DNA of 64,000 nt from Pedobacter cryoconitis (GTDB taxonomy: Bacteria; Bacteroidota; Bacteroidia; Sphingobacteriales; Sphingobacteriaceae). The stretch lies in contig NZ_CP014504.1 of NCBI RefSeq assembly GCF_001590605.1, positions 4,650,001 to 4,714,000 on the forward strand, written 5' to 3'. Below the pieces are notes generated by a model. That model worked only from the letters and a program-made list of their open reading frames with translations. It made no database searches and had not been told where the DNA came from. This document shows, one piece after another, positions 60,126 to 64,000 of this stretch; positions within the stretch are counted from its first letter, which is position 1, and each line of letters starts with the position of its first letter. The position numbers were made by a program, and so were the translations under genes.

Positions 60126-61502
60126 TTGGCTAAAACTAAATCAGCATATTTCTGTCAGAGTTGTGGGTATGAATCAGCCAAGTGGCTTGGAAAATGCCCA
60201 TCCTGTAATTCCTGGAATACTTTCGTAGAGGAAGTTATTGAAAAACCAGGAGCCAGTGTTCCTGCATGGCAAACATCCGGTTCTACGAAAAGATCCAATA
60301 AACCTAACAAGATTACCAACATTGCGTTTTCTGAGGAAAATAAGCTCTCCACCAATGATCTTGAACTCGACCGGGTACTAGGTGGTGGTTTAGTGGCCGG
60401 ATCTGTAGTTTTAATCGGAGGTGAACCGGGTATAGGTAAATCAACACTGATGCTGCAACTTGCCTTAAACATTACCGGAAAGAAAGTACTCTATGTTTCA
60501 GGCGAAGAAAGTGAACAGCAGATTAAAATGCGCGCAGAAAGGATTACCAGTAATCCAACCGCAGACTGTTATATCCTTACTGAAACCTCCACACAGAATA
60601 TCTTTAAGCAAATTGAGGTGCTTGAACCCGATATTATTGTAGTAGATTCCATCCAGACACTTCATTCTGCACATATTGATTCTACACCAGGCAGTGTTTC
60701 TCAAGTAAGGGAATGTACTGCTGAATTGCTGCGTTTCGCCAAAGAAACGGATACTCCGGTCTTTTTAATCGGTCATATTACCAAAGATGGAGCGATTGCG
60801 GGGCCTAAAATCCTGGAACACATGGTTGACACCGTTTTACAATTTGAAGGCGACAGACATCATGTTTACAGAATTCTACGTTCTATTAAAAACAGATTTG
60901 GTGCCGCAGCAGAATTAGGCATTTATGCCATGCACAGCGGTGGGCTCAGACAAGTTTCCAATCCTTCGGAAATTTTGCTTTCTCAAAGAGATGAGGAATT
61001 AAGTGGTATTGCCATTGCAGCGACTCTTGAGGGTGCAAGGCCAATGTTAATTGAAACACAGGCCTTGGTTAGCACTGCAGCTTACGGAACGCCTCAGCGT
61101 TCAGCTACGGGCTTTGATACCCGAAGAATGAATATGCTCCTTGCCGTACTGGAAAAGCGATGTGGCTTTAGGTTAAGTACAAGAGATGTATTCTTAAATA
61201 TTGCTGGTGGGATTAAAGTGGAAGATCCTGCAATTGACCTTGCGATTCTTGCGGCCATTATTTCATCACATGAGGATATTTTCATCTCTTCAAAAATTTG
61301 TTTTGCGGCAGAAGTTGGTTTATCAGGAGAAATCCGCGCAGTAAACAGAATAGAACAGCGGATTGCTGAAGCTGACAAGCTGGGATTTGAAAGGATTTTT
61401 GTTTCTAATTATAATTTAAAAGGGCTGATTACAGATAAATATAAACTGGAGATTACAGGCGTGAACAAAATTGAAGATGTCTTTTCATTATTGTTCGGGT
61501 AA
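60126..61502 (+). CDS. radA: DNA repair protein RadA, TTG start
   Basis: A 458-residue RecA-like protein that helps branch migration in recombination. It has the N-terminal zinc finger (CQSCGYESAKWLGKCPSC), Walker A GGEPGIGKSTL, the RadA-specific KNRFGAAAELG motif, and a C-terminal Lon-protease-like domain (about 300-458, VFLNIAGGIKVEDPAIDLA). The start codon is TTG (60126, LAKTKSAYFC), as in rng. It is probably monocistronic, with 108 bp before kup. Confidence 0.96.
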   Translation: MAKTKSAYFCQSCGYESAKWLGKCPSCNSWNTFVEEVIEKPGASVPAWQTSGSTKRSNKPNKITNIAFSEENKLSTNDLELDRVLGGGLVAGSVVLIGGEPGIGKSTLMLQLALNITGKKVLYVSGEESEQQIKMRAERITSNPTADCYILTETSTQNIFKQIEVLEPDIIVVDSIQTLHSAHIDSTPGSVSQVRECTAELLRFAKETDTPVFLIGHITKDGAIAGPKILEHMVDTVLQFEGDRHHVYRILRSIKNRFGAAAELGIYAMHSGGLRQVSNPSEILLSQRDEELSGIAIAATLEGARPMLIETQALVSTAAYGTPQRSATGFDTRRMNMLLAVLEKRCGFRLSTRDVFLNIAGGIKVEDPAIDLAILAAIISSHEDIFISSKICFAAEVGLSGEIRAVNRIEQRIAEADKLGFERIFVSNYNLKGLITDKYKLEITGVNKIEDVFSLLFG

Positions 61503-61581
61503 CTGGATATAAGAAATTGGAGCAAGAATTAAAATGTGGTTAAAATTAAACCGCATATCACTGATATAGAACAAGAAAGCG

Positions 61582-61589
61582 TAATTTTG
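61582..61589 (+). promoter_or_regulatory. Possible -7 element of kup
   Basis: TAATTTTG matches TAnnTTTG and lies 21 bp before the kup ATG. The -33 position only shows CTG (61561-61563), so support is weak. Confidence 0.32.
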
Positions 61590-61610
61590 TTTTAAATCAG
61601 CCTTTAAAAC

Positions 61611-63584
61611 ATGCATCCTAATCTAAAAAAACTATCCGCAGCGGGTATGTTAGTGACATTGGGTATAATATTCGGTGACATAGGAACGTCTCCGCTTTAT
61701 ACCTTTCAAGTATTACTTAAAGAGGGCGGACAGGTTAATCCCGCCTTAGTATTAGGTGCTATTTCGTGCGTATTCTGGACGCTCACACTACAAACTACAT
61801 TCAAATATATTTTCATTACACTTCAGGCAGACAATAAAGGGGAAGGGGGCATTTTTTCATTGTACGCATTAGTGAGGCGTTACGGTAAATGGATGGCCAT
61901 CCCCGCGATAATCGGCGCCGGAACCTTACTGGCCGACGGGATCATTACACCCCCCATTTCTGTAACTTCAGCTATTGAGGGCCTAAATCTCGTTCCTGCA
62001 TTGTCAAAGATTATTGTGCCCGGTAATACTTTGATTTTGTGTATCGTCATCACAATTATTGTACTGCTATTCTTTTTCCAGCAATTTGGAACGAAGGTTA
62101 TCGGCGCTTCTTTCGGACCGATTATGCTTTGCTGGTTTTGTATGATTGCCTTGCTTGGACTGATCCAGGTATTGCATTACCCTGAGATTTTCAAAGCGCT
62201 GAACCCCTATTACGGCGCCAGGTTATTAATGGATCATCCACATGGTTTTTGGCTACTGGGTGCTGTATTCTTATGTACAACGGGCGCGGAAGCACTCTAT
62301 TCCGATTTAGGACATTGCGGAAGAAAGAATATCCAGATCAGCTGGATCTTTGTTAAAACAGCCTTAGTATTGAACTATCTTGGTCAGGGCGCATGGGTCT
62401 TAATGCAAAGTCCGCAGAAAGATTTCAATGGGATCAATCCTTTCTTTGAAATTGTCCCGCATTTATTCCTGATTCCAGTGGTCATTATTGCAACTATGGC
62501 GACCATCATTGCCAGTCAAGCCTTAATTTCAGGTTCCTTTACCTTGATCAGCGAGGCAGTGAGTATGAATTTCTGGCCTAAAGTCACGATTAAATATCCC
62601 ACTAATATCAGAGGTCAGATTTATATTCCGAGTATCAATTGGTTACTTTGTATTGGTTGTATCGCAGTCTCTCTTTATTTCAGGACCTCAGAGAATATGA
62701 CCGCAGCATACGGGTTTTCTATTACAATCGCCATGCTGATGACCACGATACTGATGTATTATTTTATGCGCTATGTGAAGCACTGGCCACTTTGGCTGGT
62801 CATTATCATTGTCAGTGTTTTTGCCGTAGTAGAACTTTCTTTCTTTGTGGCAAACTCCGTTAAAATTGTTAAAAGATTATTCTTCTTAGTCTTCGAAGTA
62901 GGTTTGATTTTCACCATGTTTGTTTGGTTCAAAGCGCGTAAGATTACAAATCGATTCTTGAAATTTGTAGAGCTTGAAGAACATGTCCCTATGCTGAAAG
63001 CACTAAGTGAGGATCGCTCGATAGCTAAGTATTGTACCCATCTGATTTATTTGACCAAGGCAAATAATAGCAAGCAAATTGAACAAAAGGTTCTTTATTC
63101 AATATTCAGCCGTAACCCAAAGCGGGCAGATGTGTACTGGTTTGTTCACATTGAAAGAACTGATGAGCCGTATACGATGGAGTTTATGGTAGAGGAGCTT
63201 TCTGACGATAAAATTATCCGTATTGAGTTCAGACTTGGCTTCCGTATTCACCCAAGGATCAATGTGCTGTTTAGAAAAGTGGTACAGGAGATGGTGGCGA
63301 ATAAAGAGATTGACATCACCAGTAAGTATGACTCCCTGAATAAGTTCAATCTGGCAGCAGATTTCCGCTTTGTAATCATGGAGAAATTCCTTTCTTATGA
63401 GAATGAATTCAGTTTAAAAGATGGATTTATCCTGAGAAGTTATTTTGCGATTAAAAGACTGGCCCAATCTGATACCAAGGCTTTTGGACTGGATACGAGC
63501 GAAACGGTCATTGAAAAGATCCCACTGGTGGTTTATCCTGCCGAGAACATTCATTTAAAACGTATTTTCAGACCCGCTAGTTGA
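61611..63584 (+). CDS. kup: KUP/HAK/KT potassium transporter
   Basis: A 657-residue potassium uptake protein with about twelve transmembrane helices. It has the family mark GIIFGDIGTSPLYTFQVLL at its start, GTLLADGIITPPISVTSAIEGL, and the cytoplasmic C-terminal domain (about 455-657). It takes up potassium, mostly coupled to protons. It is monocistronic, 108 bp after radA; the M57-like gene follows after 146 bp of AT-rich DNA. Confidence 0.95.
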   Translation: MHPNLKKLSAAGMLVTLGIIFGDIGTSPLYTFQVLLKEGGQVNPALVLGAISCVFWTLTLQTTFKYIFITLQADNKGEGGIFSLYALVRRYGKWMAIPAIIGAGTLLADGIITPPISVTSAIEGLNLVPALSKIIVPGNTLILCIVITIIVLLFFFQQFGTKVIGASFGPIMLCWFCMIALLGLIQVLHYPEIFKALNPYYGARLLMDHPHGFWLLGAVFLCTTGAEALYSDLGHCGRKNIQISWIFVKTALVLNYLGQGAWVLMQSPQKDFNGINPFFEIVPHLFLIPVVIIATMATIIASQALISGSFTLISEAVSMNFWPKVTIKYPTNIRGQIYIPSINWLLCIGCIAVSLYFRTSENMTAAYGFSITIAMLMTTILMYYFMRYVKHWPLWLVIIIVSVFAVVELSFFVANSVKIVKRLFFLVFEVGLIFTMFVWFKARKITNRFLKFVELEEHVPMLKALSEDRSIAKYCTHLIYLTKANNSKQIEQKVLYSIFSRNPKRADVYWFVHIERTDEPYTMEFMVEELSDDKIIRIEFRLGFRIHPRINVLFRKVVQEMVANKEIDITSKYDSLNKFNLAADFRFVIMEKFLSYENEFSLKDGFILRSYFAIKRLAQSDTKAFGLDTSETVIEKIPLVVYPAENIHLKRIFRPAS

Positions 63585-63730
63585 TTAATTACCAATTGTC
63601 ACAATAATTAATCACTAAAAAACATACCTTCATTATTTACAAACAATATTTCACAAAAAAATTATTAACCTCCTTTTTTAAAATTATATATATAACTTAG
63701 AGTATAAAATTATACCTAATTATATAACCT

Positions 63731-64000
63731 ATGAAAAAAAATCTCTATTTAACGCTTCTCGTTGTATGTGTTATTTCGTTTTCCTGTAAAAAGAAAACTA
63801 TTGATCAGCCGGATCATTCTGATAAAATTTCCGCAGATGTAATAGAATCCATCAAAAAAAAAGGATTTAATACCGATGGAATTATTCGATATAAAGATGG
63901 TTATATCGTAGAAGGAGATATTTTCTTTGACAGTAAGTCATTGTTAAAAGAAAAACCAGAAAGCCCTGTTTTAAACATCGCAAAGTCAGAACAGTATAAA
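63731..64000 (+). CDS. Probable M57 (HEIGH) metallopeptidase, N-terminal part, cut by window edge
   Basis: 90 codons are visible and the frame runs past the window end. The start MKKNLYLTLLVVCVISFSC is a lipoprotein signal (Cys19). The mature part has IIRYKDGYIVEGDIFF, similar to the region preceding the HEIGH zinc site in dual-action M57 peptidases of Bacteroidota. The zinc motif itself is outside the window, so the call is provisional. The start lies 146 bp after kup in AT-rich DNA. Confidence 0.6.
   Translation, partial: MKKNLYLTLLVVCVISFSCKKKTIDQPDHSDKISADVIESIKKKGFNTDGIIRYKDGYIVEGDIFFDSKSLLKEKPESPVLNIAKSEQYK

Overview
The window looks like a chromosomal segment of a Bacteroidota bacterium, most probably a Pedobacter-like member of the Sphingobacteriaceae. 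The signs are moderate to low GC, no regular Shine-Dalgarno sequences, several promoter-like pairs of the Bacteroidota type (TTG or TTTG, about 19 nt, then TAnnTTTG), many lipoproteins, an OmpA protein with thrombospondin-type-3 repeats, a DUF4270 lipoprotein, a stand-alone glycogen-synthase N-terminal domain, and a 29-residue bS22/AURKAIP1-like basic protein. This assignment is inferred from gene content; no marker was compared with a database. I saw no tRNA, rRNA, insertion sequence, prophage or CRISPR array.

Layout. 1-800: start of a TonB-dependent receptor and a small His/Cys-rich membrane protein, both leftward. 977-4390: overlapping TetR-like, ABC1-kinase and SDR/DUF2867 genes. 4597-13237: NTF2-like protein, dienelactone hydrolase, hisS, pyruvate dehydrogenase E2 and E1-alpha, an NlpC/P60 peptidase, CapA-like lipoprotein, SPFH protein. 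13315-21323: C-terminal processing protease, then a complete cyanophycin module: cphB, isoaspartyl peptidase and a TPR gene run left, and cphA runs right. 21400-25626: fumC with a tail of small envelope and phosphatase genes. 25764-34998: serine hydrolase, recG, RarD-like transporter, ridA, OmpA, aminopeptidase P, GT32 and meaB.

35088-44144 is a surface-glycan locus: an MsbA-like ABC exporter, six GT2-like enzymes, a DUF268 protein and a GT11 fucosyltransferase. Its right part (41 to 44 kb) looks more AT-rich and is the most variable-looking part of the window. From 44241 the window returns to core genes: infB-nusA-rimP, acyl-CoA dehydrogenase, panD-panC, glycogen-synthase-like protein and DUF4270, ssb-mutY, HU-TPR-bS22, rng, radA and kup, ending in the start of a probable M57 metallopeptidase.

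The most unusual signal is directly upstream of cphA. A 65-bp unit is repeated four times, and each unit ends in a copy of the cphA start context (AACATATGAAA). As a result three near-identical 15-codon upstream ORFs precede cphA. This could be a translational control leader for cyanophycin synthesis. A second regulatory candidate is a terminator-like hairpin in the short leader of rimP-nusA-infB. The rest is mostly ordinary core genome, and I did not find a convincing new defence or mobile system.
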